64,000 bases of DNA from Gliomastix tumulicola (lineage: Eukaryota > Ascomycota > Sordariomycetes > Hypocreales > Bionectriaceae). This document shows, one piece after another, positions 1-10,639 of the stretch; position 1 is the first letter of the stretch; each line of letters begins with the position of its first letter. The stretch lies in the NCBI GenBank assembly GCA_001599755.1, contig BCHX01000006.1, positions 1,351,336-1,415,335 of the forward strand, read 5' to 3'. Made by a program: the position numbers and the translations under genes. The notes under the pieces are model-generated. The model did not search any database. It had not been told where the DNA came from and saw only the letters and a program-made list of their open reading frames with translations.

Positions 1-343
1 GGTCTTGGTCGAACTTCCTGGCTTCGCATAAGGTTTCTGCCAGGCTCCCCACACGCACATGCTGAGCACCAAGTAATGGGGACCCGGGGACTTGTGGGAT
101 TGTTGCGGGGGTTACATGATTCGTGCTGTGTGAAAGCGCAGACTCTAGTACGGGGTACGGGGAAATGGAACGAGGATTTATAGAGCGGCCCTTGCCTGGC
201 AACTTCGAAACAAACACGACAAGCTTGCCTGTCTGAAGTGTGCAGTATATCGCCTCTTTGTTCTGAAATTTCACTTTTTTCTCTATCTCATCTCATCTAT
301 TGTCTCTTGCTTTGGATCACCCTGTTCACCTTACTCAGCCAAG
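1..343 (+). promoter_or_regulatory. Upstream region of the MFS permease gene
   Basis: No gene is seen here. The last ~100 bases before the ATG at 344 are rich in C and T, as is usual for fungal promoters and leaders. No specific operator could be identified. Confidence 0.5.
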
Positions 344-2153
344 ATGAAGAGCCTCTTCTCTAGGCCCAAGGACGAGTCCGCGAATCCAGCGCCGGACTCT
401 GTCTACAACTGGCGAGTCTATGCCCTGGCCTGCTCTGCCGCTTGGGGCTCGTCCATGTTCGGCTATGACTCCGCCTTCATCGGTGGCACCATGGCCCTTC
501 CCTCGTTCCGGGATCGCTTCGGCCTGGACGAGGCCAACACCAACTTGGCGGCCCTGCGTGCCAACATTGTCAGCACTTTCCAGGCCGGCTGCTTCTTCGG
601 CGTCATCCTCTGCTACTATCTGGTCGAGAAGTTCGGTCACCGCCGGGTCCTCATGGGTTGTGGCGCGATCTTCAACCTCGGTGCCGTCATCCAGATCTGC
701 CGAGTTGGAGACCTGGCTTTTATCTATGCTGGAAGAGTCTTGACTGGTAAGTCTTCGAATTGCTTGTTAGTGGCTTGTCAGATATGGGTATTATGAGTTG
801 TCGGGATCTCTTGCTGCAAGTAACGGGGTTTGTCTGGCTAACACTCGCTACGAAACAGGTCTCGGCGTCGGAGCCGGTTCTATGATTGTCCCCATCTACA
901 TATCGGAATCCGGCCCGCCCGCGATTCGAGGACGACTTATCGGCGTATTCGAAATCTTCCTGCAGATCTCCCAGATCTTCGGGTTCTGGGTCAACTACGG
1001 CGTCAACATCCACATCTCGGCCGACTCGAACGCGCAATGGCGCCTCCCGTTCGCCCTGCAGCTGATCCCCGGCTCTCTCCTCGTCATCTGCATGTTCCTC
1101 CAGCCGGAGTCCCCTCGCTGGCTCCTCAATGCCGGCAGGGTTGACGAGGCCCGCAAGGTCCTCCAGAGACTCCGCCAACTTCCCGCAGACGACGCCTACC
1201 TGCAGTGGGAGGTCAACAGCATCCTGCAACAGATTGAGCAGGAAAGTACCCACGGTGGGAAGAGAAACTTGGCCTCGAAGCTCAAGCAGATATTTGGGAA
1301 CCCCAAGATGCGCTTGCGCCTGGGCTTGGGCGTGGCCATGTTTGTCTTCCAGAACATGAGCGGCATCAACGCGCTCAACTACTACTCGCCGTCCATCTTC
1401 AAGTCCATCGGATTCACGGGCACCAGCGTCGGACTTCTGGCGACTGGGATCTTCGGCATCATCAAGGCTTCCTCAACAACGCTGTATATGATCTGGGGCG
1501 TTGACAAGCTTGGACGAAGGATGTCGCTCATCATCGGACCCTTCGGAGCCGCCGTTGCCCTCTACTACCTCGCAGCCTTCACGAAACTGAGCAAGTCCTT
1601 CGAGATAGATCCTGATATGACGACGAACAGGTCCGCGGGAGCCTACGTTGCCATCGTCATGGTCTACGTTTTCGCCGCCTTTTACGCCATCTCCTGGAAC
1701 GGCATCCCTTGGATTTTCGCGTAAGTCGCCCAACGTGTACCAATTTTTTTTCTCATGTATTTGGGACTTCTTACTGACAAAAAAAACAGGGCCGAAATCT
1801 TCCCAGCAGGCATTCGATCGGTCTGCCTAGTCTTCACAACCTGCACTCAGTGGCTCGCCCAATTCGTCGTCGTCTACGCCACACCTTACATGATGCAGAA
1901 CATCACCTACGGCACGTTCCTCATCTTCGCCACGTCGGTCGTCCTGGCCGTGACGTTCACCTTCTTCTGCATCCCCGAGACGAAGGGCATCTTGGTGGAG
2001 GAGATGGATATCCTCTTCGACCAGACCGGGCTGCCGAGCACGTGGCGCGCAAAGGCCAACGATATCATCCAGGAGAGGCGCAGGGTTGGGCATGAGCTTT
2101 ACATGACGCAAGAGGAGAAGTTCGATTCCGAGCACAAGGAGAGCACGGTCTAG
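344..2153 (+). CDS. MFS sugar/quinate-type permease
   Basis: Plasma-membrane proton symporter of the sugar porter family, most like fungal quinate permeases (qutD/qa-y type). Three exons, 344..746, 859..1720 and 1790..2153, give 542 residues. Both introns have GTAAGT donors and CAG acceptors, and the frame is kept. Visible family motifs are the GYD motif in helix 1 (GYDSAFIGG), PESPRWLL after helix 6 near residue 215, a DKLGRR loop near residue 350, WIFAAEIFP in helix 10, and a C-terminal PETKG near residue 482. The length is normal for the family. The gene ends 361 bp from the end of a convergent Zn2Cys6 regulator, an arrangement often seen for catabolic permeases and their regulators. The substrate (quinate, hexose or pentose) cannot be told from sequence alone. 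Confidence 0.9.
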
Positions 2154-2514
2154 GGGATATGATGGGTTGTGTAGCGATTAGCATCCACGTAAACCTTTCG
2201 GGAGAGGCCCTGACCCGGTTGATTGGTAACAACCCTAAAGTGTTCTCATATACATGCCGATTCAACCCAAAGTTTATAAATGTAACATGTTCTAGTTACC
2301 TTGACGGTGTAATATGGCTTTGAAAATAATAGATAATCGTACCTGGCATTCCTAAGAGGTGAATCCGAAGCTTCCAACCGTACAAGTTCATTTGTTTTAC
2401 AGGCCGCAGGAAAGATAACCGACTTGATAGATACTATTGATAGATACTAAGTACTAGGTGACTAATATGACCTCTCGCCTATAATCATCCGAGCACGCAG
2501 CCCAGTCATTTGCG
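2154..2514. other. Convergent 3' intergenic region
   Basis: Shared 3' flank of the permease and the regulator. It is AT-richer than the genes on either side, and no ORF or RNA gene is recognised. Confidence 0.6.
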
Positions 2515-5013
2515 TCAAAAGAGAGCATCGGCTGTGCCAAACATGTCCCACGCATAAGACTGCAGACTGCCATCATCCAACCAGACGTTTTCGCTCTGCA
2601 TATGGGGTACAAAGCAGTTGTCATCAAGACCCATAGTGAATATATCACCAGGCCACGAAGATGCTGCTTCGGGCGGATGGACGAAATCGCCTTCGAATGG
2701 TTGTTCCGCTGGCATCGGACCTTCGTCGCCGACAGCGTGCGAGTTAAACCGAGACTCGTTGTTTGGAGCCCCTGCTAGTGATAAGAGCTGGTGTCTGCGA
2801 GTCCTCAGGATCAGGAACAGCTGCTGTCCAAACACAGCCGCCATCCCAAATCGATGCGAAGGAGTTGTGCCCGCTCGATAGAGATGAGACGCCAGCTGGG
2901 CCAGCAACGCCACAAGCTCGACCTCGTAACCCTGCCGACTGCCATAGACGAGGGGGAAGAGTTTGTGTGCGAGGACCGCTGCATAGGCAATCATTGCCCA
3001 TACCGGCGTGTGCATGTAATACAGCGGCTCCCCGATCCGCTCAAGACATTTGAGCGAGAACTCGCAGCAGCTGACCGCTGCGGCAAAACAGTCCTCTTGG
3101 AGCGGCTTGGAAGACACCCCGGCTCCCCCGGTCCCCTGAAGTGATAGCGCTAGGGTCCATAGCTTTCCATGCATGAAGACAAGGCGGAGGAAGAGGAAAG
3201 AGACGGTGTCCAACGACGGGGCATCGTCAAGAGGAGTTGGAAGCCACTGCCGCTGCCAAGGTTCTAGCGAGGCGTCAACCATGTCTCGGAGCCAGTGCTG
3301 ATGGGAGTGCGGCAATGCCACCTCCTTCCCCAGCTTTCTGTGACAAGATGCTAGACGGCATCGCAGCAGGATACAGGCACAGGTAAGCTTGTCCTGGAGG
3401 TCGGCCTCGGGATGTTGCCACCACGAGTCCAGATCGACGGGCAGGTTCTCATCCAGAATCGGATGCATCCTACCCAGAGATGCGTTTGTCGCTCGATCCC
3501 AAAGCAGGATCCTCAGCCACGTGCGTTCTCTATTGCGAGCCATTCTGGACTCGGTGCCGATCCCATCGTCTAGCAGCGGATCGATGGACGAGGTGATAGG
3601 TGACTGACACCGGGTACTGGGTATGAGAGTCTGCGGAGATTTCCCATCCAAGCCGAGGTGGACTGCCATGGCGACGGCAAAGGAGGTGTACATCCACGAC
3701 TTGTCTTCATACATGATACTCGTGGGCTTGGCCGATACGAGGGAAATGTAGTATCCCTGCACGATCTCGACCGACTGGAAGCCTCCGGAGTGGACGTATT
3801 CCGAGAGCTTCTCTCCATGCCGACGCAACCGCTTAGCCAACAGACCCGACTCGTGCTGGAACTGTGCAGTTACGGCCAGAATCCATGTCGTCAACAACGC
3901 GGAGCGTGATCGCGTATAACTTGGGGTGTGTAACACCGGGTCAAGAATGCCATTGAACGGATGGAGATGGTCGAAATAGCTGTATGTCAGAACGCCAGTC
4001 AGATGAATGCTACAGGGTCAAGGCATCGCAGAAAGCCAGAGGACCTAACTTACAAGCCAAATAAGTATCTCGTTTCTTCGGCGGATACAAGTCCCAGATC
4101 GATCGGGTCGAGGTCTGGGCCGACGTCCCTTTCTCGTGCAGTCTTGCGATCCGTGAAGAAATTCTCCGTCTGGGCGACCGGGTTCTTGAACTGGAAGAGG
4201 GACTCGATGCCCTCCTCGAGGGACCGCCTATCCAGGGTCAGGCCGAGTGACACGGCGCCTGGCCGTCTTATGAGCGTCCGAGCCAGGTCTTTGAGCGCGC
4301 TCTCCCCCATGGTCGATGTCTGGTCATTCTCGGGAGGCGTGGACTTTGCGGCAATTGATGCTTCCGTGAGCAGCCCGTACGGGTTACTGACAGGGTCTGC
4401 CGGTGAAAGACCAGAGCCGCCCTGGGGGTCACCGAGCTCTGCGTCTGGCAACGGTATTCTTCGTGAACCCGGCGCAGCGGTGGATGCCAAGGAGTGCACC
4501 CGGGCTTCCTCGGCGGGACTGAAGCCTTGAGGAGGTGTTGTTGTTATTGTTGTTGTTGTTGTTACCCTGCGACGCGAGCTGTCGAGATCTGTAGACGCAA
4601 ATGCTTGTCCTCCACCGCGCGACTGGACATGCTCTTGGCTGGTCGCGTCCCTCGCAGGCTGGCCATTGCGTCCTCTCTGAGCCTTCTCAACACCTCGAGG
4701 CCGCCCTAGAGAGCCAGGCCGGCGACCCAACTGGCACGGCGGAGGGATCACGCATCGGCGACCAGCGCGTAGACAGCGTTCGCAGTCCCTTATCGACCCC
4801 TGGGCTGGAGATGAAGCCTGCGGCACTCTCCGGACGCATTTCATCTACTCATGATCAGACTGACGATACACGCTGGTGATTGATGCACCGAGGGGATTTT
4901 CGTCGAACCTTCAGCTGGCGACAGCTCTGGCATGCTGACGGATTGGACATTTGACGGCCTGCCCGAGAAGATCCTCCCGTCCTCATTGCTGCTGCGCGTC
5001 GATTTGACTCCAT
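2515..5013 (-). CDS. Zn2Cys6 binuclear-cluster transcription factor
   Basis: Fungal Gal4-type regulator. I place three exons on the minus strand, 5013..4909, 4844..4054 and 3979..2515, giving 786 residues. The 64 nt first intron splits the zinc cluster between ACQSCRQLK and MKCVRR; without it the DNA-binding domain is not visible. Cysteines fall at residues 28, 31, 38, 56, 59 and 66, so the loop between the third and fourth is 17 residues, longer than usual. The middle is low-complexity. From about residue 299 (FYFDHLHPFNGILDPV) the fungal-specific transcription factor domain (Fungal_trans type) begins, including the typical TSFAVAMAVHLGL stretch. A second in-frame ATG at 4950 is an alternative start. 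Convergence with the permease suggests, but does not show, that it controls uptake of that permease's substrate. Confidence 0.87.
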
Positions 5014-6032
5014 TCCCGGGGGAAGGACTCGTAAAAGAGAGGGAAGATTCTACAAGCAGGGCGAGAGAAGTGACGACGGTGCCGCTGATCTGCTCTGTCG
5101 GCCCTGTGTCCAGTACGTTCAGCCCGTGATGAAGATGCCGTAGCAATTCGAAGTTACCGGCTATTACTGTTGCAAATTCGGGGCGCAACCACCCCGCGAG
5201 TCTCCGCAGAACCCCCCTAGACTCATCCATTAGTGAGGACCTAGAGCTACGGGTTGAGCGAGTCGTGCCTGTAACGAGTGAGGTCCAGGCTCGTGGATAA
5301 GGCACACCTGCCGTGATATTTCGGGAGACGCCAATGTACACATTACATTATATTCTGATATGACTTGCCTGGCAAGTAGTATTGGCTGGCTGGCTGGCTG
5401 GTCAACTGTGCAGACTTTATCCTGATAATTGACACAGCGACTCATTGTGGTAGCTTCGTGGTTATATAAATAATTGGGGATCTCACGTGGCTGCCCTGGA
5501 ACTTCATCGTGGACTCGACGCCACGACACAGTCGCGCTGGAAGCCTCAACGAGCTGGGCGACCAATAGAAAGTCATCGTTTTCAATGTCACATTCTTGAT
5601 ATATTTATAAAATTTGACCTCAATGTTGACTGATGGGATCCGCTGGCCCAAAGATGGCGTCGAATCCCAACATAAACAAGCCCTGTCCTTGCCCACACTA
5701 AATGCCCCCTGGACGTCAATGCTCTGCCGAGCGGCTTCACTGAATGGTGAGGAAACGAGACACTGGGGATCTGCTGGATCCCTTGAGGCTGGAGGATGCT
5801 GAACGCTGAGGCTGTCCTCTAAATATTACTACCCCAACAAGGCACCAGCATTAACTCAGTGTCGGGGACTCCGTCCAGCGATGCTATAAGATGATGGATG
5901 GCCTTGTCTGCCTGCGACCCGCGGCGATGGCTCAACAAGCCGATCACTGTCACCGTCACCGTCACTGTCACTGTCAACAGAACATCGCTTCCCGTTCCTT
6001 GAATAGACAGAGCACAGAGCCTCCTAGTCATC
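5014..6032. promoter_or_regulatory. Divergent intergenic region, regulator/lipase
   Basis: About 1 kb between divergent genes, with no convincing gene. It holds a (GGCT)n run near 5385-5402, an AT-rich stretch near 5590-5615 and a GTCACC/GTCACT tandem at 5947-5976 just before the lipase. An ATG at 5891 opens a 75-codon frame that overlaps the lipase start; if transcribed it would act as an upstream ORF. Confidence 0.5.
5947..5976 (+). repeat. GTCACY hexamer tandem repeat
   Basis: About five copies of GTCACC or GTCACT lie 55-85 bp upstream of the lipase ATG. They may be a simple sequence repeat in the leader or a clustered binding site. Confidence 0.7.
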
Positions 6033-6941
6033 ATGCGCACCTCCTCAGTTCGTTGCGGCCCGGCAAGGCTCGCCGCCGCCCTCGCCCTTCTGCCGCTGGC
6101 CACCGCAGCCACAGTTGAGCCACGGGCGCTGTGGGAGATGCCCAGCGAGCTCTTCAGCAACCCGCTCTACGGCGCCCCGGACAACGACTTCAGCTGCCGC
6201 AGCTCGCACAACCCGGTCGTGCTCCTCCACGGGCTCTCGGCCAGCCGCGAGGTCGACCTCAACACGCTGTCCTGGCACCTCAAGGACCTGGGCTACTGCG
6301 TCTTCAGCGAGACGTACGGCGCGCACCCGATCCCGAGCTGGATCGGCGGGCTGCGGCACATGCGCGACAGCGCGCAGGACATCGCGCGCTTCGTCAGGGA
6401 GGTGAGGGACAAGACGGGCGCGGCCAAGGTCGACCTCGTCGGGCACAGCGAGGGCGGCGTCATGGCCCTCTACGTGCCCATGACGCAGCAGGGCATCGCC
6501 GACATCGTGGACCACAACGTCGCCCTCGGCCCGGCCATCCACGGCGCCGAGTACTACGGCTTCACCGACCTGTTCTACTTTGGCGGCGAGGTGACGCGCC
6601 GCCTGGCCTCGCTCGTCCTCAGGACGATTGGCTGCCCGGCCTGCGACGACATGGCGGCCGGCGGCGCCGTGCACAGCGACTTCCGCAGCGCGCCGCGGAT
6701 CGTGCAGCCCGGGAACAAGGCGTCCATCATCGTGTCGAACAAGGACACCCTCGTCGCGCCCGACGTCAGCAGGATCGAGGAGGAGGGCGTGCGCAACGTC
6801 GTCGTCCAGGACAAGTGCCCCGAGGATCCTGTCGGCCACGCTGGTCTGGCCTGGGACAAGACCGTCTGGGAGCTTGTCATCAACGAGCTCACTGAAGACT
6901 ACGACAGGCCGTTTGAGTGCCACAAGGGCCTCATTCTCTAG
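6033..6941 (+). CDS. Secreted lipase, alpha/beta-hydrolase (class 2 type)
   Basis: Predicted extracellular triacylglycerol lipase or esterase of 302 residues, encoded without introns. The N-terminus has a basic start and a hydrophobic run ending ATAATV near residues 26-28, as in a cleavable signal peptide. The oxyanion segment VVLLHGLSA is at 62-70. The nucleophile elbow GHSEGG places Ser139. Asp238 (SNKDTLVAP) and His269 (VGHAGLAW) complete a plausible triad. Eight or so cysteines, several of them paired by position, fit a secreted enzyme. The layout matches the lipase class 2/LipA-EstA family (PF01674) better than class 3. Coding sequence is extremely GC-rich at third positions, which creates long shadow frames on both strands. 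The physiological substrate is not known. Confidence 0.85.
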   Translation: MRTSSVRCGPARLAAALALLPLATAATVEPRALWEMPSELFSNPLYGAPDNDFSCRSSHNPVVLLHGLSASREVDLNTLSWHLKDLGYCVFSETYGAHPIPSWIGGLRHMRDSAQDIARFVREVRDKTGAAKVDLVGHSEGGVMALYVPMTQQGIADIVDHNVALGPAIHGAEYYGFTDLFYFGGEVTRRLASLVLRTIGCPACDDMAAGGAVHSDFRSAPRIVQPGNKASIIVSNKDTLVAPDVSRIEEEGVRNVVVQDKCPEDPVGHAGLAWDKTVWELVINELTEDYDRPFECHKGLIL

Positions 6942-8227
6942 TCAAAGCTGAGCTACCCAGACAACGCAGAGACTGAAAAGCATTGTATAGTACGATTCAT
7001 TGTATGGGAGGGGATCTCTCACGAGACCATGTTCATAGAGGGAGGCTTCGGAGGGGACCATATGTATATACTACTAGTACTTAGGTACAAGATAGACGCA
7101 AGACTTAATAATTCCAGCTCTTAATGAGGCGGCAATGATAACCTGCGAGGCTCTTTGTGTAATATGATGAGGTCGCCTTTGCGGTCGCCTCTCCGAGTGT
7201 TGCACGTTCTCCGTATAGGTACTTACATACTAATTGAACCCCGTACCTGGGCCGGCGTTCGCCCTGTTGGGCAAGAGATACAGTGGTGTACATAACAGGT
7301 ACATTCAACATGCCGCTCACTGAAGACTGCCACACCTCAGGCCGGGAATGGCCAGAGTCCGCCACCAACTTTATTTATGGCATTGAGATATTTTTATAGA
7401 GACAAAGGAGGCTTGATAAGTGTTGAGTTTCTTTGTGAAAATTCCTGGGCCTCCTTCAGAGGCTCTCTGACCTGATCCCAGCCTCCGTTGTTCTCCCCCC
7501 CCACCACAGCCCAGAAGTGACAGCCTGCCACGACATCAGCAATCTATTGGATTGGATACCATCAGCATCACTTCATCAACAACGGTCAGCCTAAGCACCG
7601 CCACTGCCCGCCTTTTCTCTTCCTTTCGCTTCTCTCGTCTTATCCCATCCTGCCTCAATTCTCTCTATCACCTCCCATCACCTCCCATCACCTCCCATCA
7701 CCTCCCATCACCCTCAATCGCGTCCAATACCTTAGTACTCCTCCGTTTTCCCAGGGAGATACCTCGTTCCACTGCATCTGGCTGCAGCGCTTAGCCTTAT
7801 AGGGCCTCGTGCATCTGTCGTGGACCGCCAAAACCAGCCGGCCGCCCGCTAAGAAGTTATCCATCCACTGCCATCATCCACTATCCGGACAGGTTCCAAC
7901 ATTCCGGGGTCGAGGCCATCTCCAGATCATCAGCCCGTCACAGATTCCGGTCGGCCCGCCTGTTCTCGATTGTGATTAATTATTACCCATTTCCCCTTTT
8001 GCATCGTTCGTCGCCGACCGAATTTTTGCTCTTTCCGCCGCTCGACTTTCGCTTGCGGCTTCGGTGAATCACCGACGACGGAAAAAGCCCTCGCTCGAAA
8101 CTGGGATTATCAATAGCCGCTCTCCGTCAATCACCCGTTTCCGACGATCGTACATATCCTCCTCCCCCCGCCCTCCTCCTCGACTCTCCTCCTTTACAGT
8201 CAAAACGGCGACCAGTCGCTCGCTCCA
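6942..8227. other. Intergenic region and long CT-rich leader of EAF
   Basis: No gene recognised in about 1.3 kb. The first third is the AT-richer 3' flank of the lipase. From about 7440 to the EAF ATG the plus strand is strongly pyrimidine-rich, as in a long fungal 5' UTR or promoter, with a decamer tandem repeat at 7671-7710. Confidence 0.55.
7671..7710 (+). repeat. Four perfect decamer repeats (CCTCCCATCA)
   Basis: Four head-to-tail copies of CCTCCCATCA, preceded by one degenerate copy, lie about 520 bp upstream of the EAF start within a pyrimidine-rich tract. There are no spacers, so it is not a CRISPR-like array. Confidence 0.9.
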
Positions 8228-9497
8228 ATGACCGAACTGATTGACCCGACCCAGACGGGCAACTACCCTGTTGTCCTGGGCGACGGCCTCCTAGGCAAGA
8301 CGTCCAACGACATCTTCACCGGCATCCGCTGTAGGTTCCCTCCGCTTCCCTTCCCCTCCCCCTCGTCGCAACAGTGTTCCTCTCCTTTCCCCAAGCCGCA
8401 AAGTTTTCCCCCCTTTCCCTGACAGCAACGACCCAGACAACCACAAGCCGCCGCAGACCGACGCCGGGACGAACCGCAACGCCCGCCTCAAGCCCTCGGT
8501 CCAGGGCCAGACGAGCTCGTACGACCTCGCCTCCAACGAGTACGCCTTCTCCGGCGCGCGCAACACCTCGGACGACCAGTACGTCCTCTACTTCGACCCG
8601 GACCGCAAGGTCTTCGTGCTCGACCGCATCGACTCGACCTTCAACATGAACGTCACCCGCGTGCCGGGCAACAGCGACCAGGAGAGCCTGGGGCGGAAGT
8701 ACCCGCGCCTGGAGAACATCGGTCTGCAGAGCAGCAGCATTAGCAGCGGCGCGGGCGCGGGCGCAGGCGCGGGCGGCGGGGGCGCTTCGTCTGCGAAGGC
8801 CAAGGCCAAGACCGCGGAGCATGCAGCAGCGGCGGCCTCGTCATCGTCCTCCAAAGCGAAGCCCCGGGCCAAGAGCCCCCCCAGGAAGAAGGATGTGGCG
8901 CTGAATAAGCCCAAGGCGAAGACGGAGAAGAAGGAGACCAAGAAGGCCGGCGCGCCGCTCGACATGGCGCTCCCCAAGAAGGCGGCGGCTTCGGCGGCGG
9001 CGGCGGCAGAGAAGCCGAAGCCGAAGCCGAAGCCGCGGGCCCTGGACGAGGAAGACGAGGAGGAAGACGAAGACGACGGCCTGCTGATCGAGTACCCCGG
9101 TGGCGATCCCAAGGGCCCGAAGCGGGATTTCTCGCCGGCGCTGAAGTCGCTCCGGCGCTTCGACGACTTCATGGACCAGCGCGAGTCCGAGGCCGACGAC
9201 GCGGACGGGGAGAGCGAGAGCGAGCCGGAGATGGTCGACTTCAAGCTGCCGAGCCCGGCAAACCAGGAGAGCAGCAGCAGCAGCCGGGGGGCCCAGGAGT
9301 CCAGGTATCGCGAGGCTGAGCCGATGGACGAGGATGAAGACGAGGACATGGAGCACGGTGGTGGTGGTGGTGCTGGTCTTGAAGAGGATCTTGAGGACGA
9401 CCTGGAGAAGGACCTAGAGATGGCGTTCGAAGCCGCAGACAACAGCTTCAACGGGACGCCAGCCGATGACGAGAGCGAGATCAGCGAGGAAGACTAA
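8228..9497 (+). CDS. RNA polymerase II elongation factor EAF-like protein
   Basis: Nuclear ELL-associated-factor family protein (PF09816), which supports Pol II elongation. The first exon encodes DPTQTGNYPVVLGDGLLGK...TGIR, and the second carries YDLASNEYAFSG...QYVLYFDPDRKVFVLDRIDSTFNMN, together the EAF N-terminal domain. The rest (about 270 residues) is disordered: Lys/Ala/Pro-rich with KPKPKPKP, then long acidic Glu/Asp runs to the stop. One intron is certain, but its ends are not. The GTAGGT donor at 8331 and the natural CAG acceptor before 8426 do not keep the frame. Donor GTTCCC at 8335 with that acceptor does (392 residues), as does 8331 with an acceptor at 8403 (398 residues). The start ATG begins directly with conserved domain sequence. 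Confidence 0.85.
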
Positions 9498-9834
9498 CGA
9501 GCTTGCTCAGTTGCTTCTCAGTTTCCCATCTCTTCTCTTTTGAACAAACAAACAAACAAAGCGGGCTTGGAAACGGCGTTACTCTGGAAACTCTTGAATA
9601 TTCTTTATATACAGCCACGATTTAGGCCATGTTTCTTTGCGGCCAGACGGAGTTTGGGTGCAACGGGGTTTATAATGATACCAACAGACACATGTATGCA
9701 TGATCTTCAACCATGATAGAAAACGACATGGGCTCGTTCAGCTATTTCAGTACTTGGACACAGGAAGTCCCCAATTTCAAAGAATACAGACCGATTTTGA
9801 ATTGTCCATTCTCAGATATGGCCCCCCCAACCAA
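9498..9834. other. Convergent 3' intergenic region
   Basis: Shared 3' flank of EAF and the GFA-fold gene, with an (AAAC)n run near 9543-9559. Nothing else is recognised. Confidence 0.6.
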
Positions 9835-10427
9835 CTAAAGTCGAGACTTCAGCAGCGGCATCAACTCACCGCCCTCATCGTTATCATACTTCCACCGCTC
9901 CCCCCGCAGATGATCCGTCACACCGGGCACCTCCTCCGCGCACCAAAAGTTCCTCGCCGCCGTCGCGAGCAGCACGGCTTCCTCCCCGCCGCCGCCGCCG
10001 CCCACGAGGTGCCTCCTGTCCAGCGTGCCCACGGCGACGTACGTGAGGGGGGTGCTCTCGCGCTGCCAGAAGAGGAAGCTGCCGCAGGCGCTGCAGAAGC
10101 CGCGCGCGATGCCGGGCGTTGCGTAGTAGCGCTTCAGAGTGGGAGGGGATGAGGAGATGCCGGAAGGGGAAGACAAGGCGAGGGAGGTGGTGGGGACGGC
10201 GTGGAAGCGGCCGAGGAGGGAGCCTGTGTTTTTGCGGCATTGCTCGCATTGGCAGGTTGTGGCCTGGAGAAATGTCAGTCTGGTCGAGGATCGAGGAGAT
10301 GGGCGGTGGTGCTCACGCTCTTGGAGAAGTCGTGGTCGGGTGGAAAGACGATCGTGTAGCGGACGGCTTCGCAGAGACAGCCGCCTTGCACGGACTCGAT
10401 GCGGAGGTTCTTTCTCGCGGATGGCAT
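9835..10427 (-). CDS. GFA/CENP-V-fold zinc protein
   Basis: Small protein of the glutathione-dependent formaldehyde-activating enzyme/CENP-V family (PF04828). Exons 10427..10317 and 10263..9835, separated by a 53 nt GTGAGC..CAG intron, give 179 residues. Zinc ligands are visible in order: GGCLCEAVRY (Cys17, Cys19), TTCQCEQCRKNTGS (Cys41, Cys43, Cys46) and GFCSACGSFLFW. The pattern is that of the structural and catalytic zinc sites of the Gfa fold. The spliced N-terminus is much better than a longer unspliced frame that starts at 10503 and lacks the first cysteine pair. Fungal members are numerous and mostly of unknown substrate, so a formaldehyde role should not be assumed. Confidence 0.87.
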
Positions 10428-10639
10428 GGTGAGATCTGGACGCCACGACTTGAATGATGAGGGTGTTGGCGGTAGAGAGTGTTAGGGTTATGGAAGAGTT
10501 CACGATGATGGAATGTTGGATCTACACAGGCCTCTTATGTCATTGACGCCCTTAGCAGATAACCCCTCCCCTTGCTATCTATCACGTGGGGGGATGGTAA
10601 ATATTCATACAAATCATGTTATACATGAAACCATATATC

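Noticed and set aside
6045..6923. 292-codon minus-strand frame opposite the lipase
   Set aside because: GC-bias shadow without any motif.
7671..7710. Possible CRISPR-like array
   Set aside because: Direct decamers without spacers in a eukaryotic promoter, so a simple tandem repeat.
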